64,000 nucleotides of DNA from Riptortus pedestris (Eukaryota > Arthropoda > Insecta > Hemiptera > Alydidae), in assembly GCA_019009955.1 (NCBI GenBank), contig CM032231.1, positions 87,822,501-87,886,500 on the forward strand, read 5' to 3'. The notes under the pieces were generated by a model. The model ran no database searches and had not been told where the DNA came from. It worked only from the letters and a program-made list of their open reading frames with translations. A program made the position numbers and the translations under genes. Below are positions 11,893-42,437 of this stretch, piece by piece. Position 1 is the stretch's first letter. Each line of letters starts with the position of its first letter.

Positions 11893-12527
11893 TAATATGA
11901 CACAACTAGGATTGAGGGATTACTGAAAACTAAAAAATGCAAATATCTCGGTTAATAATCGAAATAGTGAAAAAACGTATATGACAACATTTATAGAAAC
12001 TCCCCCACTCCTCCTACGTTAACGAAATCGATCTTTATTTTTACATAAAACGTTTAATATCGAGTATGGCAACGATCAAACCAAAACAGCGACTGCTAGA
12101 AAATAATAATTTAAAACTATATATTGAATGTGATGGTTGATTATTCCTAGCGAATCCAAGATAATGATCCAGTTTGTGGCAGCCAATCTTCCCAACTTTC
12201 TTTTTGTTCTTTTCATCAAATTTTCCTTCTTAGGTAGTTCAACAGATGTAAACTCATTTTTAATAAGCGAACTGTTAAATTTGGAATCAGGAAAGTCCTG
12301 GTGGATTGTCAGAGAAAATCCCTTAAAATATTTTGGTAGGCGTCATATGGAATACATTAAGTAACTCGCTGACGTCTTATCCCTTAAGGGAAATCCGCTA
12401 AAAGTCCTATAAGCCAGTAAACGGCAGGCACACAGCCCAGCCATGCTCCTCCAGAACTATTATGAACTTAACACTATATCACCCTATATACAGAACCTTA
12501 AAGGTAAAAGACGCATATAATTTATGT

Positions 12528-12800
12528 ATGTAATACTAGCTAAGGTACCCAGCTTCCTTGGGAAATCATTTGAGGCTGAATGATGAAGGTATCTTTTTTG
12601 GGCTTTACTTTGTACAATAATTTTACATTTTCCCGTCTCAAAGCTTAGTACTTACACCGAGCCCGGGCGTGCTGGAGAAATGTTAATAATAAAACTATTT
12701 GTTATGAACTTATCTCTACAAAATACACTAAATATTTCATGTTTAGCTTCTTATTTGCATAATATCCTTAGAGGTAACATGTAGTGTAGATTGTGTCTAG
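12528..12800 (+). repeat. 5' fragment of the same interspersed family
   Basis: ACTAGCTAAGGTACCCAGCT, TTTGAGGCTGAATGATG and GGCTTTACTTTGTACAATAA match 39110-39300 in order. The tandem-unit part is absent. Confidence 0.6.
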
Positions 12801-12867
12801 TTGATTGAATTGTCTCTAGAAGACTAGCTGCTTCGAGAATAGGTTTCCTTGGCTATTGGCAGTATGA

Positions 12868-13104
12868 CTAACCGAGAAAGAAGTATTCTGGCAGTATTAT
12901 TACTTGGTGCTTCGGAATTAGGAAATGCTTATGATTTACCAGATTATCTTCAGTAGCATGAATACATAATACATGAAAAGGCCCTGCATCATAACTAAAA
13001 ACATCTCTAGTATCGCGTAATGTTGCAAGTTCTTCATAGAAGTTAGTCAAACCATCAGCCTGACTCTGAATCATCCAAATTTTCATTGTAACAGTGTACT
13101 TCAC
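12868..13104 (-). CDS. Unassigned open segment, possible exon
   Basis: An open minus-strand segment of average composition (not repeat-derived) includes IWMIQSQADGLTNFYEELAT and GPFHVLCIHATEDNL. An acceptor-like TTTTATGCATAG precedes it at ~13104, and a donor-like CTG|GTAAAT lies at ~12936. The balanced residue content differs from the Lys/Phe/Ile-rich noise frames nearby. I do not recognise the protein. It could be one exon of a third minus-strand gene downstream of TFG, or chance. Confidence 0.3.
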   Translation of the reverse strand: MKYTVTMKIWMIQSQADGLTNFYEELATLRDTRDVFSYDAGPFHVLCIHATEDNLVNHKHFLIPKHQVIILPEYFFLG

Positions 13105-14264
13105 TATGCATAAAACATATAAAAAAATTACAATTATTTATTATATACGACTTTAATTTTACCTGCTACTTTTGTTTCATTATAACTGTTATTAATCAGG
13201 CTTGCAGCAGCACAAAACAAGGTTTTTTTTCTCTAATGTATTAAAATATAAATAAATTTATGTTTTTAAACTATGATGAGAATAAATCCTCTTTGTCTCA
13301 GAAGGAAATTTAATAATGCGCAGGAAGTTAAGTCAGTGGTTTTAAATGACGAAGAGAATGATTGAAAATAAAAATTTAACATGGAAAACTTACATTTTCT
13401 GACATACATGATAGTTTGGAATCAATTACAGAAGTAACCATCAATCAAAAAATACATTTTTATGCTTACAGTTTCGGGTACCTTTGGTATCCTTCAGAGC
13501 AATATTACTACTCGATAGGCCATGGAGATACAATCTCATTTACAATGGCTACATCTTAAATGAAAGGATAAAAAATACACTCATCTTTTGATTATTTCTG
13601 TAGTCGATACTTAACTATCCTGTGTCAGAAAACTTAAGGTTTCTGTCATTTTTTTAAAACTTTATATTTTTATTAAATCAAGTTGAACAGAAAGACATAT
13701 ACTAAAGAATATACTCAACTTAAAGATCAATACTGTATTAATGAGTGGTTTCCTAAGATCTTTGTTTTAGGCAACATAGGATTGAAGGAAAACAGCTATT
13801 TTTGTTAACTAATCCTACCTTTTGATCTCTGAAATGACCTTCAAATTTAATCACATTATCTACTAAATGTATATGAACATAGATGGTTGAAAAAATGTTT
13901 TACTAAGATCGACTTCATGCTACTAAGGATTTCATTTAGTGTGCTCATCTTAACTGACATGAGCTTCCTATTAAGTATGAAGGAAATAACATGTGTATGT
14001 GTTAACACAGGATAACTACTATGAGATGAAATATATAGAATCTCCAGATGTTGCCTTTGCATTATTCCTGCCTAAGGGAAATCTATTTATACATACAGTC
14101 CCTCTCTGACAGATTTTAATCAACGGACATTAAATTAACTTGCACTTTGAATTTTTTTGAGAATTAGTATATACTGGTCACAAATAGTTTCTAAGTATTA
14201 ACAACAAACATGCACAAAAATGCGCCTGAGTTGTAATAAATTTATGTAATCTAATCCAAAAAAA

Positions 14265-15069
14265 AAACATAAAACTCCATCACACAGGGGCTTCATAAAC
14301 AAAACAGATTTCCCTCGTAAAGCTTTACAATAGATAAATCTATATACTGGTAACACAACAATACCGTGAATATTAAGCAAATAAATACAAATGGTAATTA
14401 GAAATCGTTTAGTCAATTTTAATAAGCTCCCAATGGAAAGCGTCTGAATTGTAACCAACAGCTCAGCCAACCCCGCAGATCTGAGATAGAGGGAAATGTT
14501 CTAGACCGGAAAGAAAAACCATTAATGAAATATATCTTAATAGAACATATTAATTTTATTGAAAACTATTTACTATAGCTAGTGCTGCAATTTATAATGA
14601 ATCAGAATAATTTTTATCTCAATTACTCAAATTTTAGTAATCCAAAAACAAAAGGAGGGGGGGGGGCAATACATTATTGCATACACCTTACAAAGTAAAA
14701 GTTCGATGAAAACAATATTTGGTATTTAACCTTGTAATGATGTGGTTCCTGATATACCAGCTTATTATTAATATGACAGGAGTAGGAGTGGGGGTTTACT
14801 GAAAGCAGAAAACTTAAAAATTGGTTAATAGATAGAATTACATAGCTGTATAGAACACGATTTATAGATCATTCAATTTGCAATAAAATTTGTTCTATAC
14901 AATTTTTCGATCAGACGTATATTAATGGACATAATTCAAAATTCCCCCCTTCCCGCTGGCTCAATTTCAGCAATTAAGGAACTTGATCATTCTTTTTTGC
15001 ATAAACAGATTACATATCGTTTGGTTGCGATCAAACAACAGTTTCGACTGCTAGAGCAGTAACAGACAA

Positions 15070-15112
<43 letters not shown>

Positions 15113-15221
15113 TTTGAACGGACCCCCATCTCCTGGGAAGGATTGATGAACATTGGAGGAAATGTTTCGAAAATTGTGTATGAACTCAATAGCTGATTTC
15201 CCTTGAGGGAAATGTGTTAAT
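14265..15221 (-). mobile_element. Complete Helitron-like element (~950 bp), best reference copy
   Basis: The 5'-type end (CCATCACACAGGGGCTTCAT...CAGATTTCCCTCGTAAAG) is at 14275-14320 and the 3'-type end (AGCTGATTTCCCTTGAGGGA) is near 15215. Interior order: AT-rich block, G-run at 14656, CAATACATTATTGC, the GTTTACTGAAAGC block, C-rich run, GATCAAACAACAG...CTAGAGCAG, then (AT)n at 15071-15105. It has no coding capacity, so it is non-autonomous. The GCAGATTTCCC motif occurs inverted near both ends. Confidence 0.75.
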
Positions 15222-15521
15222 AATAATGAAAAAGAAAGGATACATAGCTTTAATCGATAGATGTGTTCTTATTTTTAAAGAGACTTACATAACATGTTCT
15301 TGATGTTGTAAAGGGTATATTTAAAATTACCAACATATGAAAAGTACTACAAACATATTTAAATCATCATGTGTCAAAAATTAGCAGAGCGAAAGTTGAA
15401 TAGTGAGGGCATTAATAATTACAATACAAAAAAAGAATTGAAAATTCTGAATTCAAAATTTAATTCAGTGTTTTTGATATATTATGGGTCCGTATACTGA
15501 ATATAGACAGGAGCTAGTGCT

Positions 15522-15746
15522 TTACACTAGGTAGACTGAAATAAATGAGTAATTTATTTTGACAATGAATATGTGTTTCAAGAAGGCTCCATATTCAAAA
15601 GTAGACAGTAAAATTACAATTACAAGTATTGTGTGTCTAGGTATTCTTGTGGACAGTTGTAAACAACTTGCTCTAAGAGTGTCAACAAAACTCTTATATT
15701 CCTCGCTTGTTATGGCGTCTTCAAAGTTTCCCTGATTAAGTGACAT
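15522..15746 (-). CDS. Unassigned open segment, possible first exon
   Basis: A minus-strand ATG opens a frame starting MSLNQGNFEDAITSEEYKSF. The first ~40 residues are coding-like; after RIPRHTIL it becomes hydrophobic and runs to a stop. A weak donor (ATACTT|GTAATT) near 15628 could end an exon. No homology is recognised. It might belong with the open segment at 12868-13104, but no linking exons could be established. Confidence 0.2.
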   Translation of the reverse strand: MSLNQGNFEDAITSEEYKSFVDTLRASCLQLSTRIPRHTILVIVILLSTFEYGAFLKHIFIVKINYSFISVYLV

Positions 15747-17115
15747 ACGTTTTTCATTTTATTTTTATGTTTAATTTTACTTATTTATAGATAAAAGTAT
15801 CCAGGTACGGGAATATAAAAATAAGTCTTTTATAATTGCTAAGTGCAAAATTTTCCCAAGCAAAGAGAGATAAAATTTAGATTTTGAAGGGAAATTTCAC
15901 AAATAGTAGAGCTTAAAACTTCTGTGATTTCATTTAGACATGATTCCTAAAATAACCAACTGTGCTGTTTCAATGTAATTGCAATGTGAGAATAAGGAAA
16001 AATCATGCATCAAAAGATTAGGTACCAGAACTAAACAGTTTAATACAATGAATTCTATGAGTTATAAGCCCGTCCACCTAACTTTCACCATTTTTTCAGA
16101 GAAAAGTTAATACTAAATTTTTCAATCATTTCTTAAATTATCACAGGAGAAAAATATAAAAAAACTGCAGAAATCAGTGTCACTCAATGCAGTAAGGTTG
16201 TACTAAAATATAGAACATTCATCAAGAAAAAAATTACATGTGACAAAAATTTCTGTGAGGAAACTTCACAATAGTAATAAGATAGAAAACAAAAAGTGAT
16301 TAAATAAATGAAAAAAAAGAATGACTAGTTATACGATAAAACTGAATTTGGAAAACATGGATTAGAAAGGAAGTCCAAAAAATTAAATTTTAAGAAAGAA
16401 GAATTCAATAGTTTTGAACTTCTTCTTATTTTATTTTAAATTGTTTATTGAACACCAATGAACAGCAGTTACTGATTTTTTCAAGAGGTTTAAAGAACTA
16501 TGGGGGAAACAAGTTATATTTTCCATAAAAATAAGTAGACAGCATTATACATGTAAAGTTCTAGGAAGATTGAATCATAAAAAAAAGCCATATTTCAACA
16601 TTATTTTCATTACATATTACAAATGAATTTATTTTCAAAAGCAGTTTCTTTGAATTTTAACACCATTGTTGCATTTATGTACTGTGTTATATATATTTTA
16701 AAATTAAAGAGTATTTACATCACAGCATTTCCATATTGTGGACTAAAAACATACATTACTCTCATTTACACATATAGTAAAGATTTTAAGTATCTATGGA
16801 ACACAACCTCTACTAGTAGATAATGTAGGAAAGCTGCAAGATAGTTATAATTTTCACAAAAATGGGGTTTATTCATGTAAAATTCTTATCCAACAAAATT
16901 ATCTGAAATAAATATAGGAACAAATTCAGGAATGTAAACAGTACAAGGCATAAAGTTTTCTAATTACACAGCGTTAATCACTTACATCTATTATACAGTC
17001 TCAAGACATAAGGAAGTGCATTAAAAAAAATAATTTTTTCTCAGAGACATACTATTATATTTAATTGAAACCACAATTTATACATTTATAAAAGGAAAAG
17101 AAAAAGATGTTTTCA

Positions 17116-17121
17116 TTTATT
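17116..17121 (-). terminator. Possible poly(A) signal of TFG
   Basis: AATAAA on the minus strand, 48 bp past the TFG stop codon. This is the first canonical hexamer after the stop. Later hexamers in this AT-rich sequence could also be used. Confidence 0.35.
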
Positions 17122-17168
17122 TACGAGATAAGAATCGTTGATGTTGGAGAAAGGTTTAATGGAGATGT

Positions 17169-35657
<18,489 letters not shown>

Positions 35658-36989
35658 GTCTAAAATCTAGATAAAATGTTTTACACTAAACTAATTGAGC
35701 GAACATTTGCTTATATAGTTTACTTATAATACGATTTACTGTTTAAAATATAACTATAAGACTAGGAGCCGAGTATTCGGGGTAAACAACAATACACGTT
35801 AAAAACTTATAAGCCCAGTGTTGCCGATTTTACCGGCATAAGCCCTGAAGTGATTAAAACTTTCTATTATTATCAATAAAAGCCCCTCAAATGCACAATA
35901 ACATTGCTCATAAAGATATAAAATAAAAACAAAATGAGAATATACAATTATTTATGGCTTAAAAGGAATATAATTTTCTAACTTTAAGACGTAAAGTAAA
36001 AATTTGTTTTTATGGCGTTACATCGATATCAGCTATCCAATCAGTTAGCTAATGACTTGCTCTTAATATAAATTAAAAATAGAAAAATGTTAAGAAAAAA
36101 AATCCTATATTAAACAATTATTACGGCATTTATTCATAATATGATTAATGTCCGAGGAAAACAAAGGAATATAACTTTACTTAGATGATTCTCAGAAATG
36201 ATTACTGAAAGGTGGTATTCGTTTTATATTTATTATCATAAATTATGTGAAACTAGGGGAAACAAAACAATTTATTTCATAAAGTTAGTGTTAATACAAT
36301 TAAAAATAATATTTCTATATCTTTTATTAATAATTTGAACAGCCTAGATTTTATAGACCCCCCCCTTCGTCATCTATATTTTGAATGCCATATTACACTA
36401 GGTTTTTAAAGAAAATTTAGATATTAAAATGTTATTTCTCAATTTACTAAAGACACCTTTCAAAATTTAATAGTTATACTCCTTGGACTATCAGTGCATC
36501 AATAAGGATAATGTTGTGTTCTATATCTTCAATTGCATTATCATAAATTAAAGTTTTGTGTAATAGATTCATTCCAAAAATTTATTTCATATGATCTCAA
36601 GAACTAAATGGATTCATGTTTTTGTTAAAAGAACCATTGAGAAGGGAAATAAAATGTCAAGGTACTCAGTAGATAAAGGTAATGAATAGATTGATCACTA
36701 ATAAGTTCTCTCATACATAGGAGCTCCAATTTCTTGATTCCGCTAAATTAATTCATTACAAAAAGACCTAAGCACCTCGACATTTTGATCCACCAGTTAG
36801 ATTACTGCTGTGTGATTAATTGATTTGATGTGTAACACTTCACTGTGCACTATATCTTTATAACTCCCGTCTCCTGTGTATGATTCTTTTTTTGGAGCAT
36901 GAACTATAAAGTTCATAATCATGGATCGTATTTTTAACAATCTAACAATAAATGTGTCTCTGAAGAAGCAGTTTAAAGAACTATGATGG
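35658..36989. other. TFG upstream region, no gene seen
   Basis: AT-rich sequence expected to contain the TFG promoter and 5' UTR. No CpG-rich block or clear TATA/initiator arrangement could be singled out. Confidence 0.5.
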
Positions 36990-37900
36990 CAGCTATATTA
37001 TGTACATAATAACCATTATAAACATACTCTTATAAATGTCTGGAGAGTTAACTATATTCTTAATACTAAAAAGAATTTCATTATAACATATTAACAGATC
37101 TGTACTAATGAATAGCAGAAATAACTGTGTATACCTCCCCAGCACTTTAACTTCCTGAGAAATGAATTGCACAATCGTGTTATTTAACTTTCTATTCAAC
37201 TCAATGCAAACTTGCACATTGAAAAATTGTTTATTATAATGTAAAAGGCAACATTTGTTATATACATTTTTGTTGTATGCCGAAGAATAAACGAGATATA
37301 TCCTGTTAACTATAGAAGGGGTCAGGAATTTCAAAAGGGACGAAAGAAAATGTTAATATAGCTTATAATCAAGAAGGTGTTAATACTAACTCGCATAGAG
37401 AGTTAGTATTAACACCTCTTCGATTATGAGCTGTATTAAGATTTTAAGAACGAACAGGTGCTGTGGTTCTAAGGGAGCCATGAACTGAAAAATCGCCATA
37501 TTTCGTTTCTTACCTGTTTTTCTGTAAATATGTATCTTACAAAAGTTGTTTATTTTCTTATTTAGAGTAACTTTTGCGATATGAACAAGATATACACTGA
37601 ATACTACAGAAGGGACCAACAATTTAAAGGGCACAATTGACTACACAGAAGTTAACAAAGCTTAGGATCTTAGATAGCACCAACCCTTACTAAATTATAA
37701 GCTATATTAACATTCTTTGGTACAAACAGCAGTGGGCATTGTAATGGTAGAAACGAATAAGCATAATTTTCATTACCTACTCATTTTTTTTTTTTTATCA
37801 AAAATGCATCTAACAAAAATTGATTATTTGGAGTAACTTTTGTTATATACATACATTTTATAATAATTTATAAAGAAAGTAATTTGCTTAGAAATATTGT
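36990..37900 (-). repeat. Diverged copies of the tandem-unit family, with a head-to-head junction
   Basis: Minus-orientation units (AAAAGTTGTTTATTTTCTTA ~37553; GGAGTAACTTTTGTTATATA ~37829) are recognisable at 37395-37900 and fainter units at 37200-37340. At 37364-37428 the orientation flips. Confidence 0.55.
37364..37428. repeat. Imperfect palindrome at an orientation switch
   Basis: ATAATCAAGAAGGTGTTAAT on the left pairs with the inverted copy on the right. The stem is about 28 bp with two or three mismatches, around a 7-base loop (GCATAGA). Confidence 0.8.
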
Positions 37901-39060
37901 TAGCCAACAATTTTTTTACATGTATGAATTTAATAACTTGGTATGTTACCTCGACAGATTATCACACTTTCATTGAACTTTTCAAATCCATGTTCATTTT
38001 TTAACGCCTTTAACAAATTACATGAAGAGCAAAGCACATTTCCTGGCCCATCCCCTCTCTTATCCCAAACATTAATTAAAAAGAAATGACTGTTTCCCTT
38101 TAAATGTATTTAATACTTTATTTAATAAAAATACAAAAATTAATTGTTAGTGTTGTGAAGATAATGTAATTGGAATTGATAACATAATTTAGTGTAAGCA
38201 GAGCTTAGATATTAAAAGAGTGGTAGACAGGTTGGCAAAACAGAGTGTAGGGTAAGGGGAGGGGGCAGAAACTTCCTTTGAGGAACCTTTCTATCTTCTC
38301 ACAACTGTTAGCCTTACATCACAGTGATCTGTTTCAGTTATTAGCTTTGCTTTATGATTACTTTAATGTTCTAGGTGTATGGATAAAACTCTTGGATTTT
38401 GATACTGGGAGAATTTGAAGCGAGGAGAAATTATTTTTTGCAACAGGATATATTATACAACTATCAACTTATATACAGGCTTGTGTCAGCCCTATTTTGG
38501 TTTGAGGGCACAGATAAAGTTAAAATCACTTCTGCCTCACCCCTCTGACTTCATATTGTTTTATGTTTACATGCCACTGATGCTTGTATTTCTAGTCTAG
38601 TAGTGTTATTCTCAGAAATGTGAATTTGATTAATTCTCATAAATAAATAGCTGAAAATGATGAAAACAGGTGGTGTTAATGTGCTGGAGAGGTATACCGA
38701 ATTACTTCCTCTTCTTACTATCACTGCTCCGTTTATATATTATACTTTACTGAACATTCTATGAACCATTATCAATTTAAAATTTACTTTCAAAACATCC
38801 AAAAGAGTATTTTTGATAATGATTATCACGTACATAAAATATCTACCATAGTTGTGCTTTGGAACAATTTTGGTGAAAGAAACATTTATTCTTACATGGT
38901 TTGGAAAGAAAATACTATCAATGGTTAAGAATTGAAGAATGGATTGGGACGTTTTCAAAAAAGATATATGTATAGGAAACAGGAAATATAAAATTATTGT
39001 TCATACTGGAGCCATACATAACAATTACTTTTATTATTAAGATTTTCTGAGCAAAGCTGT

Positions 39061-39061
39061 A

Positions 39062-39108
<47 letters not shown>
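39061..39108. repeat. (AT)n microsatellite at the head of the tandem-unit element
   Basis: TA repeats with GTATAT interruptions, immediately before the element head at 39109. Confidence 0.95.
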
Positions 39109-39109
<1 letters not shown>

Positions 39110-40685
39110 CTAGCACAGATACCCGGCTTTGCCCGGGAATTGATTTGAGGCTGAATGGTGATGGTATATTTTTGGCAAGGCTTTACTTTGCACAATATTT
39201 TGACATTTACCCGTCCCAGTGTTTAGGGTTAATTCCCGTCGTTGTGGATTTGTTAATAATAAAATTATTTTTTTATGTAAGATTTCACTGTCCTACATAT
39301 TGTCATATTTCCCGTCTCCTGCGCATTAAGCATAGATTTGAATTATTAATGAGAAAATATTGACATACATTTGAATAATTTTTTTCATTTGAGGTACCTG
39401 GTAGTTCATATTGAAAAGAAGTGTTGAGCGAATTTCTCTAAATAACAAAATAAACAACTTCTGTTATGTGCATATTTGCCGAAACACCAAGAGGAAATCA
39501 CTATTTTTAATTGCAGGCCTCCCTTATAACCCCCACTCCTGCCCGTCCCTAGAATTGTTGGTATGGCTTATTATAAGGAAGGCGTTAGTGCTAATACACA
39601 TACTGAGTTTGGTTTAGTTCGGTTGAGTCTTTTGTGCCAAATAAAATTGTTGACTCCCGCTATAATTTTTAGTGTATAACGCCTTTATACTTCGGTATAC
39701 GGCGATAGTGCATATAAAAAAAGTTTCTCTAAATAACAAAATAAACAACTTTTGTTATGTGCATATTTGACGAAAATGCAATAGGAAACGAAATATCACT
39801 ATTATTAATTTCAGGCCTCCCTTACAACCCCCACTCCTGCCCGTCCCTAGAAATGTTCGTATGGCTTATTATAAGGAAGGCTTTAGAACTAATTCACATA
39901 CCGAGTTTGGTTTAGTTCGGTTGAGTCTTTTGTGCCAAATAAAATTGTGGATTCCCGCTATAGTTTTTAGCGTATAACTCATTTATATTTCCGTATACGG
40001 CAAATGTGAATATAACAAAAGTTACTCTAAATTACAAAATAAACAACTTTTGTTATGTTTATATTTGCGGAAAAACCAATAGGAAACGAAATATCGCTAT
40101 TTTTAATTTCAGGCTTCCCTTATAACCCCCACTCCTGCCCGTCCATAGAAATTTTGGTATGGCTTATTATAATGAAGGCCTCACTGCTAATACACATACC
40201 GAGTTTTATTTATTTCGGTTGAGTCTTTTTTGGCAAATAATATTGTTGACTCCCGCTATAATTTTTAGCGTATAACGCATTTAAACTTCGGTATACGACA
40301 AAAATGTGTATAACAAAAGTTACTCTAAATAACAAAATAAACAACTTATGTTATGTGCATATTTACCAAAAAACCAATAGAAAACGAAATATCGCTATTT
40401 TTAATTTCAGGCTTCCCTTATAACCCCCACTCCTGATCGTCTCAGAAAAAATTAATATAGCCTAAAGTCTAAGTTGGGTTAGTACTAATATACATACCAA
40501 GTTTCATAAAATTCGGTTCAGCCGTTTATGCATGAAAAGGTAACAAACAAACAAACAAACAAACATACACGAAAGAAACAAAATGCAGATATGGTGTCTA
40601 TGACATGTGAAACGAAAAGTTATCGTGAAATTTCGCGAAAAAAATCAATGTACAGACAGAGGTTACAATTTTATATATATATATT
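39110..40685 (+). repeat. Full copy of the tandem-unit family, left arm of a large inverted repeat
   Basis: The head is ACTAGCACAGATACCCGGCT (39109). It is followed by four tandem units with anchor CTCTAAAT at 39436, 39727, 40025 and 40323 (spacing 291, 298, 298). The tail ATTCGGTTCAGCCGTTTATG is followed by (ACAA)n at 40543-40564. Units carry GGCCTCCCTTATAACCCCCA. No coding potential is seen. Confidence 0.8.
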
Positions 40686-40714
40686 TAAATAAAACATACA
40701 TATATACATGCACA

Positions 40715-41180
40715 CTTTTCTGTTATTGCTCTAGTGGTCACAATTTTTTTTTTATCCTTACCAACTATATATAAATGGTTCAAGTAAATTAAATCAAGTT
40801 TGTAATGGCTGAAACAGGAGAAGAGAGACAGTGGTTTCGAGGGTGATTTGAAAATTCAAAATACTTCCGTTATTATTAGCCTGATCGAAGATTTGTATAG
40901 AAAGAAACTTCTTACAAATATAATTTTCAGTATATATTGTCTCTATCATGAATATTATTCAACATATTTACATTTTTAGTTTTCCGGCTTCAGTAAATAC
41001 CCTACTCATAATAAGCTGATATATCATGAAACGCTGAAATATTACAAATGGTTTTCAATGACCCTTGACTATGTGAGATAAATGCAAATGTTTGATGTGA
41101 CTCCATCGATACAGACTATATTTTCTTCATATCTCAATATTTACTTAATCAACACCATACCCGATTAAATAATAATAATA
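40715..41180 (+). mobile_element. Helitron-like fragment forming the spacer of the 39-42 kb inverted repeat
   Basis: Blocks shared with other copies: TTATTGCTCTAGTGGTCACA, TAATGGCTGAAAC, GTTATTATTAGCCTGATC, TTTTCGGCTTCAGTAAA-like, and TGAGATAAATGCAAATG (41073), which is the single-copy form of the 53-bp minisatellite monomer. Confidence 0.5.
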
Positions 41181-41246
41181 TCATCATAGATTAAGCTGAA
41201 GATAAAATTTGTTGACATAATTGAATCTGAAGTGATCAGGGGGGGG

Positions 41247-42437
41247 GGAACCGAATTTTATGAAACTTGGTATGTACATTACTACTAGCCCAACTTAGAC
41301 TTTAGGCTATATTAATATTCTCTAAGACAAACAGGAGTGGGGGTTATAAGGGAGGCCTGAAATTAAAAATAGCGATATTTCGTTTCCTATTGCTTTTTCA
41401 GCAAATATGCCCATAACAAAAGTTGTTTATTTTGTAATTTAGAGTAACTTTTGTAATATGCACTTTTGCAGTATACGGAAGTATAAATGAGTTATACGCT
41501 AAAAACTATAGAGGGAGTCTACAATTTTATTTGGCACAAAAGACTCAACCTAACTAAACCAAACTGGGTATGTGAATTAGTACTAACGCCTTCCTTATAA
41601 TAAGCCATACTAACATTTCTAGGGACGGGCAGGAGTGGGGGTTATAAGGAAGGCCTGAAATTAATAATAGTGATATTTCGTTTCCTATTGCTTTTTCAGA
41701 AAATATGCACATAACAAACGTTGTTCATTTTGTTATTTAGAGTAACTTTTGTTATATGCACTTTTGCCGTATACGGAAGTATAAATGAGTTATACGCTAA
41801 TAACTATAGCGGGAGTCCACAATTTTATTTGGCACAAAAGACTCAACCGAACTAAACCAAACTCGCTATGTGAATTAATACTAACGATTTCCTTATAATA
41901 AGCCATACTAACATTTCTAGGGACGGGCAGGAGTGGGGGTTATAAGGGAGGCCTGAAATTAAAAATAGCGATATTTCGTTTCCTATTGCTTTTTCAGCAA
42001 ATATGCACCTAACAAAAGTTGTTTATTTTGTTATTTAGAGTAATTTTTGTTATATGCACTTTTGCCGTATACGGAACCATAAATGAGTTATACGCTATAA
42101 ACTAAAGCGGGAGTCCACAATTTTATTTGGCACTAAAGACTCAACCGAATTAAACCAAACTCGGTATGTGAATTAGTACTAACGCCTTCATTATAATAAG
42201 CTATACTAACATTTCTAGGGACGGGCAGGAGTGGGGGTTATAAGGAAGGCCTGAAATTAATAATAGTGATATTTCGTTTCCTATTGCATTTTCGGCAAAT
42301 ATGCACATAACAAAAGTTGTTTATTTTGTTATTTAGAGAAACTTTTTTTATATACACTATCATCGTATACCGAAGTATAAAGGCATTATACGCTAAAAAT
42401 TATAGCGGGAGACAACAATTTTATTTGGCACAAAAGA
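41247..42437 (-). repeat. Right arm of the inverted repeat: four inverted tandem units
   Basis: Reverse complement of the units at 39411-40500, with the same variants, for example AGCCTAAAGTCTAAGTTGGG at the innermost unit. The inner end stops within the tail motif and is replaced by a G-run at 41240-41248. The outer end stops at ~42437 and lacks the head segment. The arms are very similar but not identical. Confidence 0.85.

Larger units (their letters stand above)
8413..12402 (-). mobile_element. Helitron-like copy split by the I-like LINE
   Basis: The left part (8413-8880) starts GTCCGCCACGCAGGGGCTGC and runs colinearly with 14265-14770. The family sequence resumes at 11893 (TTAATATGACAC...), continues with AAATGCAAATATCTCGGTTA at 11937, and ends CCCTTAAGGGAAATCCGCTAA at ~12402. 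The 3-kb LINE lies exactly between, so the LINE inserted after this copy. Confidence 0.75.
12810..17115. other. Stretch with no confirmed gene downstream of TFG
   Basis: Apart from the two unassigned open segments and the Helitron-like copy at 14265-15221, only AT-rich sequence is seen. It could include a long TFG 3' UTR. Confidence 0.6.
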
